A DNA stretch of 54,924 nucleotides, taken from assembly GCA_031281945.1 (NCBI GenBank), contig JAITER010000074.1, positions 1 through 54,924 of the forward strand. The letters run 5' to 3'. Below are positions 34,398-43,205 of this stretch, one piece after another. A program made the position numbers and the translations under genes. Source of the stretch: Spirochaetaceae bacterium (GTDB lineage Bacteria; Spirochaetota; Spirochaetia; Treponematales; Breznakiellaceae). How positions within the stretch are numbered: the stretch's first letter is position 1; every line of letters begins with the position of its first letter. The notes below the pieces were generated by a model. It had not been told where the DNA came from and searched no databases. It worked only from the letters and a program-made list of their open reading frames with translations.

Positions 34398-36344
34398 TTA
34401 GGACGGTGGCTTTTCCGTCCCCGATTCTATGTATTTAGTAGTACGCACCAAGCCTTGTTCAAGTATAAACGATGTAGCTTTGTATTCTTTGCGTATTTTT
34501 TCTTTTGCGTCGCGTATACAAATAACAACGTTTGGATACACTTTAGCCGCCGCAGAAACTCTGCCGAGCGTTGTAAGTGAGCTTAATCTATCTTGCAACT
34601 CTCTGATTTTTTCGTCAAGTTCTTTGATTTTTTTGGAAAGATCTGATTTTTTATTTAATAGTTGATTAAAAAATTCTTCTCTGTCTGGAGTTAGCCCGCC
34701 GTGCTGGTTTTTATGGTTTTCCAAAGTTTGTACATTCAAAAGCACATCGTCAAATTCACTTGCGGTTGTTTCCCATTCGCGGCTAAGGTCTTCCAGCTCT
34801 GATTTGCTGTGCGGGTCGTAGGCCACCTCGCATATTGTTTCCGAAGAACCCCCAACCGCGCCTAAAGTTTTACAATTTATTTCTTCCGAAGCCCTCAGCC
34901 TTCCGCCGACTATGCTGGCGCGCCTGCCCTGGCACAGTATTTTTTTGGAGGCGTCTACATAGGAGTTTATAATGCCGTCCGAAACAACCACAATATTTCC
35001 AGATTTAATCGTCGCGTTTTCTATGAATTTCGCCCAAACCGACCGGTTAGACTTTATAACGGCGCCTTCTTTGCCGTATATGCCTTGTTTTACAATTATG
35101 TCGCCTTCCGCGATAAGCGTAGCTTTGTTTACGGCGCCGTTCACTTCTATGTTTCCGGAGGCTTCAACGGTAAAGCCTTCCAAAACATCGCCTTTTATAA
35201 ATACGTTGCCCAGGAATTTTATGTTTCCTGTTTTTAGGTTTACATCGCCTTCCACTTCGTAAATCGATTCTACGTTGATTTTGCCGTTTTTTAATATAAC
35301 TTGACCGTTTATGTTGGCGATGATGGTTTTGCCGTCTGGAGCGAGTCTTACATTTTCGCCTATTTCCAGAACGCCGTCTTTGCCTGGCTGCGCCATAAGA
35401 ATCCTGCCGGTTACGGTTTCGCCGTTCTCGCCTTTTTCGGCAGGATGCCAGATAGCGATTTTCTCGTCCTGGTGAATGTTTTGTATAATATTTGTTTCTT
35501 TAAAATCTATACGCCCGTCTTCGGATTCTTTTAATTTAATTTTTGTTTGGTCTATTTCAAAAAAGTATTCCATGTATGAATTTGAACCGTCAATGGGTAA
35601 ACGGCCTTTAGCAATACATATCCTTTCATTGTAAATTGGGTTGTCGGCGAATTCGCTCAAGAACTTTTCGTCAAACCCTGAAATTACGCCGTGCATTTCC
35701 AGCACTTGTTTTATTCCAGAAAGCATTATATCCGCGCCGTTTTGCCCGGGCGGGGTCGCCTGTATGAACGCCCGCATTTCGTCTTTAGTTACATCAAGGC
35801 TTAACATCGCGTTGTTCGCCGGATTGTTGCTGTAATCGCCTATCCTGATATATTCATTCGCTTGTTTTTCTATAGCCTGGTTCAGCAGATTTTCGTCAAA
35901 CTTCGTAAGTTTTAATTTTGAAAGTTTGTGTTTGGCGTCTTCAATATGCGCGGGCCTGCCTTCGCCCAAAGGCGGGACTACTTTTATAAATACACCTTCA
36001 GAAATTCGTTTTATAAAGACTTCGCCGTCAATATCCTTTATTTCTTCAACTTCCTCCAGTTTTTTCATTTCTTGCGCCGCAGCCGCCGCTTCTTCTTCTT
36101 TTTTACGTTTTATTTCGGCGCTTTCATACCCGCGTATTTTGCAAACGTTTTTACCAAAACCCATAAAAATGGTTTTATGGACAAGCACTTCATAATCAAG
36201 GTTTTTTATAGGTATTCCTAAAATGGCCGCCGCTTCGTGCACGGCTTCTTCCAGAGTAGGCATTTCAACTTCTACGGATTTTATTTCGAGGTCTTCTTCA
36301 AGACGTTTTTTTACAATTTCGGTAAGTTTAGCAAAGTCTATCAC
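34398..36344 (-). CDS. FapA family protein (DUF342)
   Basis: A 648-residue protein starting with GTG. An N-terminal Jag-N/KH-like segment (EVEMPTLEEAVHEAAAILG) precedes a charged linker. A central beta-helix of repeated hydrophobic strands follows, such as GDVNLKTGNIKFLGNVFIKGDVLEGFTVEASGNIEV-type repeats, about residues 330-480. Residues of about 520-600 form a coiled coil. FapA-like proteins are linked to cell-surface polymer and motility regulation; biochemical role uncertain. It begins 8 nt after whiG, so they are co-expressed. Confidence 0.85.
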   Translation of the reverse strand: MIDFAKLTEIVKKRLEEDLEIKSVEVEMPTLEEAVHEAAAILGIPIKNLDYEVLVHKTIFMGFGKNVCKIRGYESAEIKRKKEEEAAAAAQEMKKLEEVEEIKDIDGEVFIKRISEGVFIKVVPPLGEGRPAHIEDAKHKLSKLKLTKFDENLLNQAIEKQANEYIRIGDYSNNPANNAMLSLDVTKDEMRAFIQATPPGQNGADIMLSGIKQVLEMHGVISGFDEKFLSEFADNPIYNERICIAKGRLPIDGSNSYMEYFFEIDQTKIKLKESEDGRIDFKETNIIQNIHQDEKIAIWHPAEKGENGETVTGRILMAQPGKDGVLEIGENVRLAPDGKTIIANINGQVILKNGKINVESIYEVEGDVNLKTGNIKFLGNVFIKGDVLEGFTVEASGNIEVNGAVNKATLIAEGDIIVKQGIYGKEGAVIKSNRSVWAKFIENATIKSGNIVVVSDGIINSYVDASKKILCQGRRASIVGGRLRASEEINCKTLGAVGGSSETICEVAYDPHSKSELEDLSREWETTASEFDDVLLNVQTLENHKNQHGGLTPDREEFFNQLLNKKSDLSKKIKELDEKIRELQDRLSSLTTLGRVSAAAKVYPNVVICIRDAKEKIRKEYKATSFILEQGLVRTTKYIESGTEKPPS

Positions 36345-36352
36345 TTCGCTTC

Positions 36353-37141
36353 CTACATAATTCCTTTGCGAACGTTTGTTAGTTTTTGAAGTATGCGTTG
36401 AATTGCTTTTGTATGAAGTTGTGAGACGCGAGATTCAGTGATGTCTAAAACTTGGCCGATTTCTTTTAATGTAAGGTCTTCGTAATGGTATAAAACCATT
36501 ATTTTTTTCTCTTTGTCGGGCAGGTTGTTTATCACATCAATTACAATACGGCGTATTTCTTCTCTTTCTACTATTACATCTGGATTAAGGCTGGACGGCG
36601 CTTCTATGCTGTCGCCTATGGAAACTTTATCGTTTTCATCGCCGGAAAACCATACGTCGTTTAACGAAAGGACTGACGTACTGGATATTTTCATCATGGT
36701 TTTAAGGAATTCGGTTTCGTCCATTTTTAGGTATTCGGCGACTTCTTTTTCGGTGGCGGGGCGTCCGTAATGCGACTCCAGCGTTCCCGATGCTTCCTCA
36801 ACCTCACGTATTTTTTGCCGGACGGAACGCGGCACCCAATCCGCCGCGCGAAGTTCGTCAAAAATTGAACCCCGTATGCGTGTTACGGCGTAAGTTTTGA
36901 ATTTTATATCCCGTTCCGGGTCGTAGCGCTCTATCGCGTCAATAAGACCGAATGTACCGCAACTTACAAGGTCGTCAAATTCAACGTTTTTGGGCATTCC
37001 CAAAGCGACTTTACCGGCTACGTATTTTACAAGAGGAGCATATTGTTCTATAAAGGCGTCGCGAATCTTGGGGTCCCGTGTTTTGCGGAATTCTAACCAG
37101 AGTTCGTCTTCTGTCTTTTTGGGCGGAAGGGAATTCCCCAT
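36353..37141 (-). CDS. whiG: RNA polymerase sigma factor FliA/WhiG (sigma-28)
   Basis: A 262-residue sigma-70-family factor without region 1.1. Region 2 spans about 30-95 (FDDLVSCGTFGLIDAIERYDPERDIKF is the core-binding and -10-reading part). Region 3 starts RSVRQKIREVEEA, and region 4 is the helix-turn-helix LTLKEIGQVLDITESRVSQLHTKA. In spirochaetes it directs late flagellar and chemotaxis genes. None of those genes are in this window. A CTAAA-N15-GCCGATAA-type promoter was not found here. Confidence 0.93.
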   Translation of the reverse strand: MGNSLPPKKTEDELWLEFRKTRDPKIRDAFIEQYAPLVKYVAGKVALGMPKNVEFDDLVSCGTFGLIDAIERYDPERDIKFKTYAVTRIRGSIFDELRAADWVPRSVRQKIREVEEASGTLESHYGRPATEKEVAEYLKMDETEFLKTMMKISSTSVLSLNDVWFSGDENDKVSIGDSIEAPSSLNPDVIVEREEIRRIVIDVINNLPDKEKKIMVLYHYEDLTLKEIGQVLDITESRVSQLHTKAIQRILQKLTNVRKGIM

Positions 37142-37150
37142 AATTAAATC

Positions 37151-37936
37151 CTATTCCTTTTTCAATATCGTCTGTATCGCGCCGGCCATTTTTTTACCGT
37201 CAAAACGCTTGAAACCGTCTTCTTTTTTAGGCCGGTTTCCAACTGACATTTCAACCGTCCCTACAGTTGCTTTTTTTTCGCCGCCGCTCTTTGCAAAAAA
37301 TGAAGCGTCTTCCATATCACCGGAATCAGAAGTTTTCCCGTTAAAAGAATCCAGCGCGGGCATACCCGGAACAAATTCCTTTGATTCTGTAAAACTCCGA
37401 GCCTTTTTTTCGGGGGAAGCCGCCTTAACATCTTGCAACTCAGATTCATCTTCGGAGGTTGCAACATCCCCAGCGTGATTGTATTCATAATTAGAACTTT
37501 GTTCTACTACCCTTGAAGGAGAGGCGTTTTCTGTTACGGAAGCTTTGCTTTCGGGTTTAGGGGGCCCCGCATCTTTTTTATTTGAAAAAAGAGCGTCTAT
37601 GTTGTCAATTTTGAAGCTCAAAATGGGTTCCACATCGCTTTCCTGCTGTTGAGGCTCGGAAGGCAATTCGTTTTCCGGTATCTTGAATTCCGAGCCAAAC
37701 AAATTTGTGTGGACGGAATCGCCTACGGTTATATCTACAGAATGATTTTCTTCTTCCGGCAGATAAAAAAAGGCGCTTTTAACATACCCAAGACCTATTC
37801 CCAAGCCAAAAAAAACGGCGCCAAAAATTAATGCGCGGATTATAATGTATACGAGCGTCGTGCCGCTAAGCAAGCCCAAAACAAAGGATATTAAAAAAGC
37901 AAAAAGCGCGGTGATAAGGCCTAATTTAATATTCAA
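37151..37936 (-). CDS. Membrane protein of unknown function before whiG
   Basis: A 261-residue protein using a TTG start (a weak ribosome site and no near ATG). Two hydrophobic segments lie within residues 3-60 (GLITALFAFLISFVLGLL and LIFGAVFFGLGIGLGYV). The rest is acidic, Ser/Pro-rich and probably disordered in the cytoplasm or periplasm. A short basic C terminus follows. In treponemes a similar two-helix gene stands between flhG and whiG, so a flagellar-cluster link is likely. It starts 4 nt after skp. Confidence 0.6.
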   Translation of the reverse strand: MNIKLGLITALFAFLISFVLGLLSGTTLVYIIIRALIFGAVFFGLGIGLGYVKSAFFYLPEEENHSVDITVGDSVHTNLFGSEFKIPENELPSEPQQQESDVEPILSFKIDNIDALFSNKKDAGPPKPESKASVTENASPSRVVEQSSNYEYNHAGDVATSEDESELQDVKAASPEKKARSFTESKEFVPGMPALDSFNGKTSDSGDMEDASFFAKSGGEKKATVGTVEMSVGNRPKKEDGFKRFDGKKMAGAIQTILKKE

Positions 37937-37940
37937 TATT

Positions 37941-38564
37941 CTACCGTTTTAATTTTGATGTTAAATTTGAAATTACTTTATCCGTAATATCCACAGACCT
38001 GCTATACCAGATAATTCCCCGCGTGTTTTTGTCTAAAACCATGGTGTAACCTTCGCTTTCCGCCGTTAATTCAATTTGAGTATTAATTTGTTTAAGCGTT
38101 TCCGGGGTGGCCGCAGTTGAATTCAGCCTGTTTTTATCGCCCTCAAGTTCGGCGAGTTTTTTTTGATGATAATCTTTTAAGGCTTCTGTTTTTTTAATAA
38201 TTTCGGATTTTAGCCGGTTTAATTCGGTTTGATGCTGCTTTTTTAAGGCGTTGTTTCGCGCATCGCCGCCCCCTGGGTTTTCCGCGTTTTCGGCTGAGGA
38301 TTCCGGAGTCTGGGTTTTTATCATTTCGTCTACGCGGGCGTACATATCTTCAATTTCTTTTTTTCGTTTATCTAATTCCGCCTGTATTTGGGCGCTTTTT
38401 TTTTCCAGATCGGCGAATGCGTTTGATTTTATATTTAGAGCGGCCAGTATACGGTTAAAATCGACTACCGCAAACCTTGTAATTTGTTGGGGAAAAAGCG
38501 GAACTGATGTAAAAAAGATAAAAAATAAAATTCCAACTGTTATTATGTGTATGTTTTTTTTCAT
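37941..38564 (-). CDS. skp: OmpH/Skp-like periplasmic chaperone
   Basis: A 207-residue protein with a signal peptide (HIITVGILFFIFFTSVPLFP) and RFAVVDFNRILAAL, the usual opening strand of Skp/OmpH. Long charged helices follow (LEKKSAQIQAELDKRKKEIEDMYARV), which form the tentacle-like arms that hold unfolded outer-membrane proteins. The final part, TLKQINTQIELTAESEGYTMVLDKNTRGIIWY, is the closing strand region. Longer than the E. coli protein (161) because of the arms. It lies 230 nt downstream of bamA, as in other treponemes. Confidence 0.9.
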   Translation of the reverse strand: MKKNIHIITVGILFFIFFTSVPLFPQQITRFAVVDFNRILAALNIKSNAFADLEKKSAQIQAELDKRKKEIEDMYARVDEMIKTQTPESSAENAENPGGGDARNNALKKQHQTELNRLKSEIIKKTEALKDYHQKKLAELEGDKNRLNSTAATPETLKQINTQIELTAESEGYTMVLDKNTRGIIWYSRSVDITDKVISNLTSKLKR

Positions 38565-38682
38565 AAAAAAATAAAGACTGTTTTTACAAAACGCTATAAA
38601 ACGGCCATTTCCTCCTGTTTATGTTTTTAGTGGAAGCCGTAAAAAAGTTTCTGAACGGCTTTGCTTTTAGAACACGGCGTTT

Positions 38683-38722
38683 ATTGCAACCGCGCGGTTT
38701 TTGGAAGAAACGCGGTTGCAAT
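38683..38722 (-). terminator. Hairpin between bamA and skp
   Basis: ATTGCAACCGCG (38683-38694) pairs perfectly with CGCGGTTGCAAT (38711-38722), 12 bp. On the minus strand it is followed by AAA and not by T, so it may act as a partial terminator or a processing site between the two genes. Confidence 0.5.
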
Positions 38723-38794
38723 TTTAAATCAACGCTTTTCGTTTTAGTCCGCTATCGCGGATTTTGCGGCGCGGAATTGTTTTCCGGGCGCATT

Positions 38795-41335
38795 TTAGTA
38801 TGTTGATAAGGCGAAAGACAGCACAAAATCAATACCGGAAGCCGGATCTGAGGCGTTCCCGCCTATGGCGCCCCTTTGCCATTCTATACCGCCGCCATCC
38901 GCGATTTTGAAGCGCTTTAGGAAAAGAAAACGGAACGGGAACTGCGGGATTGCGAAACGCAAGCCGCCGCCAAAACTAAAATGCATACGGTCAAAAAAGC
39001 CTCCGTTTTCCACGTCTACGGGGTCGTTTTTAAAAATGTAGGCGGGTTCGCTCGCAACCTCCGCCATGTCAAAAAACAGGTCTACGGCCAGAACGCCCGG
39101 CAACGCCGGCATACGCAATTCCGCCCAATTTTCCCACATGGCGAATCCCCTGTTGCTGCGCTGGTCGGTCCAGCCGCGCCCGGTGAACATACCGTCTATG
39201 TATAACTTGTTTGCGTCTTCCGCTACAGGGGCGCTGTTCCCCATATACGGGAACAGGAACGAAAGTCCTGAATGTACGCCGAAAACGCCTTTAAAAGCCC
39301 ATGTTTCAGTTACAGGTATATTCCAAAGCGTAAAGAAAACTTCGGCTTTTAATTCGTTGCGCATATAATATTCATCTTCGATTTTGTTCGGCAAAAGGCC
39401 GTATAGCCCAAACCTGCTTAATAAGTAGTAGCCTTTTGACGGGTCGTAATAAATGTCGCGGTTGTCCAGTGAAACGCTAACGGAAAATGACGTTGAAGGC
39501 GTCGGTTCGTTGTTTCTTTGGCGTAAAGTTGGATCGAAAGGCCGGTAAAGTTCGGCGTCGTACGAGTTTATTTTGAAGCCGCCGCGTAAATTCCCGCCCA
39601 CCCCTAAATTGCCTAAAAAAGTAAGCCAGCGGTAACCGGTGGAGAATCCTAATGAAAACCGCCATTGTTCGTAGGACATTAGATATTCGTCTGCAGGCAA
39701 TTTGCTTGCGGCCGCATATTCGTTGTAAGATGAAAAGCCGTCGGGGTAAGCGTAGGTTTCGTCCCCGTTAAAAAACGGCGCGTGATTGTTCATCGCCGCC
39801 CAGCGCTGTTGGTGCTGTACCGTAAAGTCGAAGCCGCCGGATAGCGGCAGGCCGAACAACCAGCGGTGCGTGTACTGTAACGAAGCGTTTTGCGTTGCGT
39901 CCGAAGCGTTTACTTCCACGCCAAAAATGTTTCCCCACCCTAAAAAATTGCGATCCGTCCACTTGAGCAAAATTGACACCGGCAACGCGTTAGGGTCTGT
40001 GGTTCCAGAGAAGGTGACGCCGGCTTGAATGTCCGTGGTAAATTGTTCTTCCACATTAATTACGAGATTCATTAGGTTTTCCGCGCTTCCAGGCGGGGTT
40101 TCGGGAATGATGTTGGAAAAATACTGCAAATTATACAGATTCCTTATGCCTTCCAGAACTTTTATCTTGGAAAAGACGTCGCCTTCTTCCAAAGGCATCT
40201 CGCGTAAAATCACCTCGTTGTGCGTCTTTTTGTTTCCCCGGACTATGATGCTTTCGATGTGAGCCCGGTTGCGTTCCACTATGTTAAGATTATATGAAAG
40301 CACGCCGTCTTCTTTTATTTCTTCCCGCGATATTGTGTTAAAAATATAACCGTCGTCGTAGTAGCGGTCGCTTATGCGTTGAAGGTCGGCTTCCAGCTTG
40401 CGGGCGTTTACTTCTTCTTTTGGCTTTGAATACACTAGTTTTTGCAATGTTTCCGTTGAAAAAATTGTGTTTCCGGTTATTGTAACCCCGCCGAATGTAT
40501 ATTTGCGGCCCTCGCGCAGACGGAAAGTGAGAGTAAGCCGGCTTCCTTTAGCGTCGCGGGAGACGTCTCTGGTTATATCCACAATGGAAGCGTCTATGTA
40601 GCCTCTGTCGTGGTAATATTGAACCAGCGTTTGCCTGTCCGCCGTAAGCTTCGCTTCCTGAAAAGCGCCGTCTTGCATAAACCCTTTAGGTCTTAGCGAA
40701 AGCATGGCCCGCAGTTTGCGTTCCGAAAAAATAGAGTTGCCTTCGAACCGTATCGCTTCGATTGTAACGCGCTCTCCTTCGTCAATTTTGAAAGTAAGAA
40801 TAACCGACCCGTCTTTGTTTGTTTGCGTTTCTGAGCTTACTTTTGCGTCTACATAGCCTTTTTCCAGATATTTGGCATGGATCGCTTGCTCGTCCATTCG
40901 TATTTTTAACGAATTTACAACATCCTGGGGTTTAAGCGTGATTGCGTCTAACATTTCGCTGCGCCTTAATCCGGCGTTTCCGCTGAACGTGATTCGGGAA
41001 AGCACTGGGCGTTCCGTAACGGAAAAATTTATAACCACGCCGTTGCGCGAGGCGTCGTCCAGGGTGGCGGGCCGGATTTCTTCAAAAAATTCCAGTCCGT
41101 ACAACGCTCCCAATAGTTCAAAAAACAGTTCGTCTGTAAAAATTTCGCCTATGTATTGGCTGGTTACACCCTCTATATCGGTTGCGCGGACGTGTTTTAA
41201 TCCGTCGAACGTTATTTCTGTTATAGGTTTGCCCAGATACCAGCTACTTTCTTGCGCGGTTAATTGGACTGCGGCGCATATAAAAAAAGCGGTTAGCGCC
41301 GCTCTGTAAATACGCTTGTAAAAGCAAAGTTTCAT
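38795..41335 (-). CDS. bamA: Outer-membrane assembly factor BamA
   Basis: An 846-residue protein inserting beta-barrel proteins into the outer membrane. I start at the ATG at 41335 (GGAGAATTG ahead), one codon after the TTG of the longer frame. A signal peptide covers about 1-27 (ends VQLTAQE). Five POTRA domains follow over about 30-420 (for example ITEITFDGLKHVRATDIEGV, IESIIVRGNKKTHNEVILREM). The C-terminal barrel spans about 440-846 and has the RGW and DNRDIYYDPSKGYY motifs. The last residue is Tyr in SFALSTY, as expected for a barrel. T. pallidum Tp92 is the known counterpart. Confidence 0.95.
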   Translation of the reverse strand: MKLCFYKRIYRAALTAFFICAAVQLTAQESSWYLGKPITEITFDGLKHVRATDIEGVTSQYIGEIFTDELFFELLGALYGLEFFEEIRPATLDDASRNGVVINFSVTERPVLSRITFSGNAGLRRSEMLDAITLKPQDVVNSLKIRMDEQAIHAKYLEKGYVDAKVSSETQTNKDGSVILTFKIDEGERVTIEAIRFEGNSIFSERKLRAMLSLRPKGFMQDGAFQEAKLTADRQTLVQYYHDRGYIDASIVDITRDVSRDAKGSRLTLTFRLREGRKYTFGGVTITGNTIFSTETLQKLVYSKPKEEVNARKLEADLQRISDRYYDDGYIFNTISREEIKEDGVLSYNLNIVERNRAHIESIIVRGNKKTHNEVILREMPLEEGDVFSKIKVLEGIRNLYNLQYFSNIIPETPPGSAENLMNLVINVEEQFTTDIQAGVTFSGTTDPNALPVSILLKWTDRNFLGWGNIFGVEVNASDATQNASLQYTHRWLFGLPLSGGFDFTVQHQQRWAAMNNHAPFFNGDETYAYPDGFSSYNEYAAASKLPADEYLMSYEQWRFSLGFSTGYRWLTFLGNLGVGGNLRGGFKINSYDAELYRPFDPTLRQRNNEPTPSTSFSVSVSLDNRDIYYDPSKGYYLLSRFGLYGLLPNKIEDEYYMRNELKAEVFFTLWNIPVTETWAFKGVFGVHSGLSFLFPYMGNSAPVAEDANKLYIDGMFTGRGWTDQRSNRGFAMWENWAELRMPALPGVLAVDLFFDMAEVASEPAYIFKNDPVDVENGGFFDRMHFSFGGGLRFAIPQFPFRFLFLKRFKIADGGGIEWQRGAIGGNASDPASGIDFVLSFALSTY

Positions 41336-41471
41336 CAATTCTCCAAATATAGTTTAAAAAAAATAGCGAATATTAAGTTACAGATTAGCGTTTTTGACGC
41401 CGGTATACAAGGTTGTCTTTCGCGGAATTTGAATTCACAGCGTAAAAACGTGATGGTGAAAATTTTTCTGA

Positions 41472-41500
41472 TTGTAAAAAGCAAGGTTTAATTTTAAAAT
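41472..41500 (+). promoter_or_regulatory. Promoter adjoining the PHP gene start
   Basis: TTGTAA (41472-41477), 17-nt spacer, TAAAAT (41495-41500), then five bases to the ATG at 41506. No ribosome site exists, so this is a further leaderless candidate. Confidence 0.6.
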
Positions 41501-41505
41501 ACATC

Positions 41506-42408
41506 ATGCAAACGCCATTCACTTTTATAGATTTACATACACATTCAACAGCGTCGGACGGCAAACTTAGCCCTCAAAACTTGATTCGGGAAGCGGCGGG
41601 GAAAGGGATTTCTGTTTTGGCCCTTACCGACCATGATGTAATAGACGGCGTCCCGGAGGCCTCTTTCGAGGCGAAAAAACAGGGAATCGCCTTTATTCCG
41701 GGGGTTGAATTGGCGGTGGACTGGCGTAATTTGCCGGGGTTCAACGAGGGCGGCGAGTTTCATCTGCTGGGGCTTGGGCTTTGGCGGCCGTCGGACGATT
41801 TTTTGGCCGAAATGAAAAAATTGAAAGAGTTCCGGCTTGAACGCAACCTGCAAATTCTGGAAAAAATGAAAGAGGCCGGCTGGAATGTTAATTATGACGA
41901 TTTGTGTGAAATCGCCGGAAATGAGTTTATAGGGCGCCCTCATATAGCGGAATATATGGTGCGTCTAAAAATCGTGCGCAACATGGAACAAGCTTTCAGC
42001 CGCTACCTCGCGAAAGGGCGCGATTTGTTCGTTCCAAAATACGCCTGCGAATTTTCTTGCGCGGTTAGAATTTTAAAAGAATCCGGCGCGCTTGCGGTTT
42101 TGGCCCATCCGTCAAGCCTTTTCATCTCGTGGGGCGTATTGCCCAGCCTTTTTGAAAGGCTAAAAGAGTTGGGGCTTGACGGCGTTGAGGCGTGGCACCC
42201 CGGCGCGACCAGGCATACTTGCAAGCGTCTGGAGGCCCTATCGCAATCAACCGGCCTTTTTGTAACCGCCGGCAGCGATTACCATGGTGAAGACCGGCGC
42301 GGCAGGCGTCTGGGCCGGACGGCCGGCGGCGAAAAAATACCCGCGTCTATATTGGAGGCGATACCTTCTTTGCGGGACGCCGCGCTGGCAGTTGCGCGAG
42401 ACGTTTAA
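41506..42408 (+). CDS. PHP-domain phosphoesterase (TrpH/RNase AM-like)
   Basis: A 300-residue metal-dependent phosphoesterase. The metal ligands appear in order as DLHTHST (residues 9-15), ALTDHDVIDG, PGVELAVDW, RPHIAEYM, LAHPSS and GSDYHGED. This pattern is that of the E. coli TrpH/YciV group, which degrades 3'-phosphoadenosine phosphate or trims 5' ends of RNA, so nucleotide or RNA turnover is the probable role. Cytoplasmic, with no signal peptide. Divergent from bamA. Confidence 0.85.
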   Translation: MQTPFTFIDLHTHSTASDGKLSPQNLIREAAGKGISVLALTDHDVIDGVPEASFEAKKQGIAFIPGVELAVDWRNLPGFNEGGEFHLLGLGLWRPSDDFLAEMKKLKEFRLERNLQILEKMKEAGWNVNYDDLCEIAGNEFIGRPHIAEYMVRLKIVRNMEQAFSRYLAKGRDLFVPKYACEFSCAVRILKESGALAVLAHPSSLFISWGVLPSLFERLKELGLDGVEAWHPGATRHTCKRLEALSQSTGLFVTAGSDYHGEDRRGRRLGRTAGGEKIPASILEAIPSLRDAALAVARDV

Positions 42409-42447
42409 CGGGCGCCAAGCGGCTTGCGCAAGACTTTAGCGCGGGTT

Positions 42448-43104
42448 TTAAGACGTCCAGGGCTGGAATTCGGGAGGTTGCGGGGCCTTTATTTCCAACG
42501 CGGCGCCGTTTTTCGTGGTAAAAATCAGGGCGTTGGCGTGCAACAGCATACGGCGCAAACCGGGCGTTTTTCGTAATTCTTTGTTAAGCCTAAAATCGCC
42601 GTATTTGCCGTCCCCCAGAATTGGGGCGCCTGATTTTTGCAGGTGTATGCGGATTTGGTGTGTACGGCCTGTTCCAAGCTCAAGTTCAAAAACCAAAAAA
42701 GGAACGCCTGTTTCAGTTTCACCGCGTTTTGTTATGGTGTAATGCGTACGGGCCGCTTTTTGCTTTCCGTGAACGTCCACCGCAAACGTTATAACGCCTT
42801 CATTTTTTAGATAAACGCCCGCGGCGCCTGAACAAACGGCTGTGTAGCGTTTTTTTACGGCGCGTGAGGCGATAAGGGCGGAATAAAAGGCCGCGTTTCG
42901 CCCGCCTTTCGCTGTAAGCAAAACGCCGGAGGTGTCTTTGTCCAGCCTGTGAACTAAAAGCGGGCGCAAGCCGCCTGGAAAAGCCGTCCGCAGAAGGGCG
43001 TCTACGCTAACCGGCGCGTTTTTTCCGCCCTGAACAGGAAGCCCCGCCGGTTTGTTGACGGCGAGACAGGTTTCATCTTCGTATAAAATTTCCAGATTTT
43101 TCAT
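42448..43104 (-). CDS. RluA-family RNA pseudouridine synthase
   Basis: A 218-residue enzyme with the catalytic motif HRLDKDTSGVLL (Asp of RLD) near residues 52-63, and ELGTGRTHQIRIHLQKSGAPILGDGKYG near 140-170. There is no N-terminal S4 domain, so it resembles RluA/RluE-sized members that modify 23S rRNA or tRNA. The exact target cannot be given. The start ATG has no evident ribosome site. Confidence 0.9.
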   Translation of the reverse strand: MKNLEILYEDETCLAVNKPAGLPVQGGKNAPVSVDALLRTAFPGGLRPLLVHRLDKDTSGVLLTAKGGRNAAFYSALIASRAVKKRYTAVCSGAAGVYLKNEGVITFAVDVHGKQKAARTHYTITKRGETETGVPFLVFELELGTGRTHQIRIHLQKSGAPILGDGKYGDFRLNKELRKTPGLRRMLLHANALIFTTKNGAALEIKAPQPPEFQPWTS

Positions 43105-43205
43105 AGGGTTTGTTTTATTAAACTTAAACTTTGCGCATATACGCGCAGGCGTTGTAGAAGAAGCCTACGCTTTTCTACGTTGCGGTTTTTTGTTAAAATT
43201 CCGCC

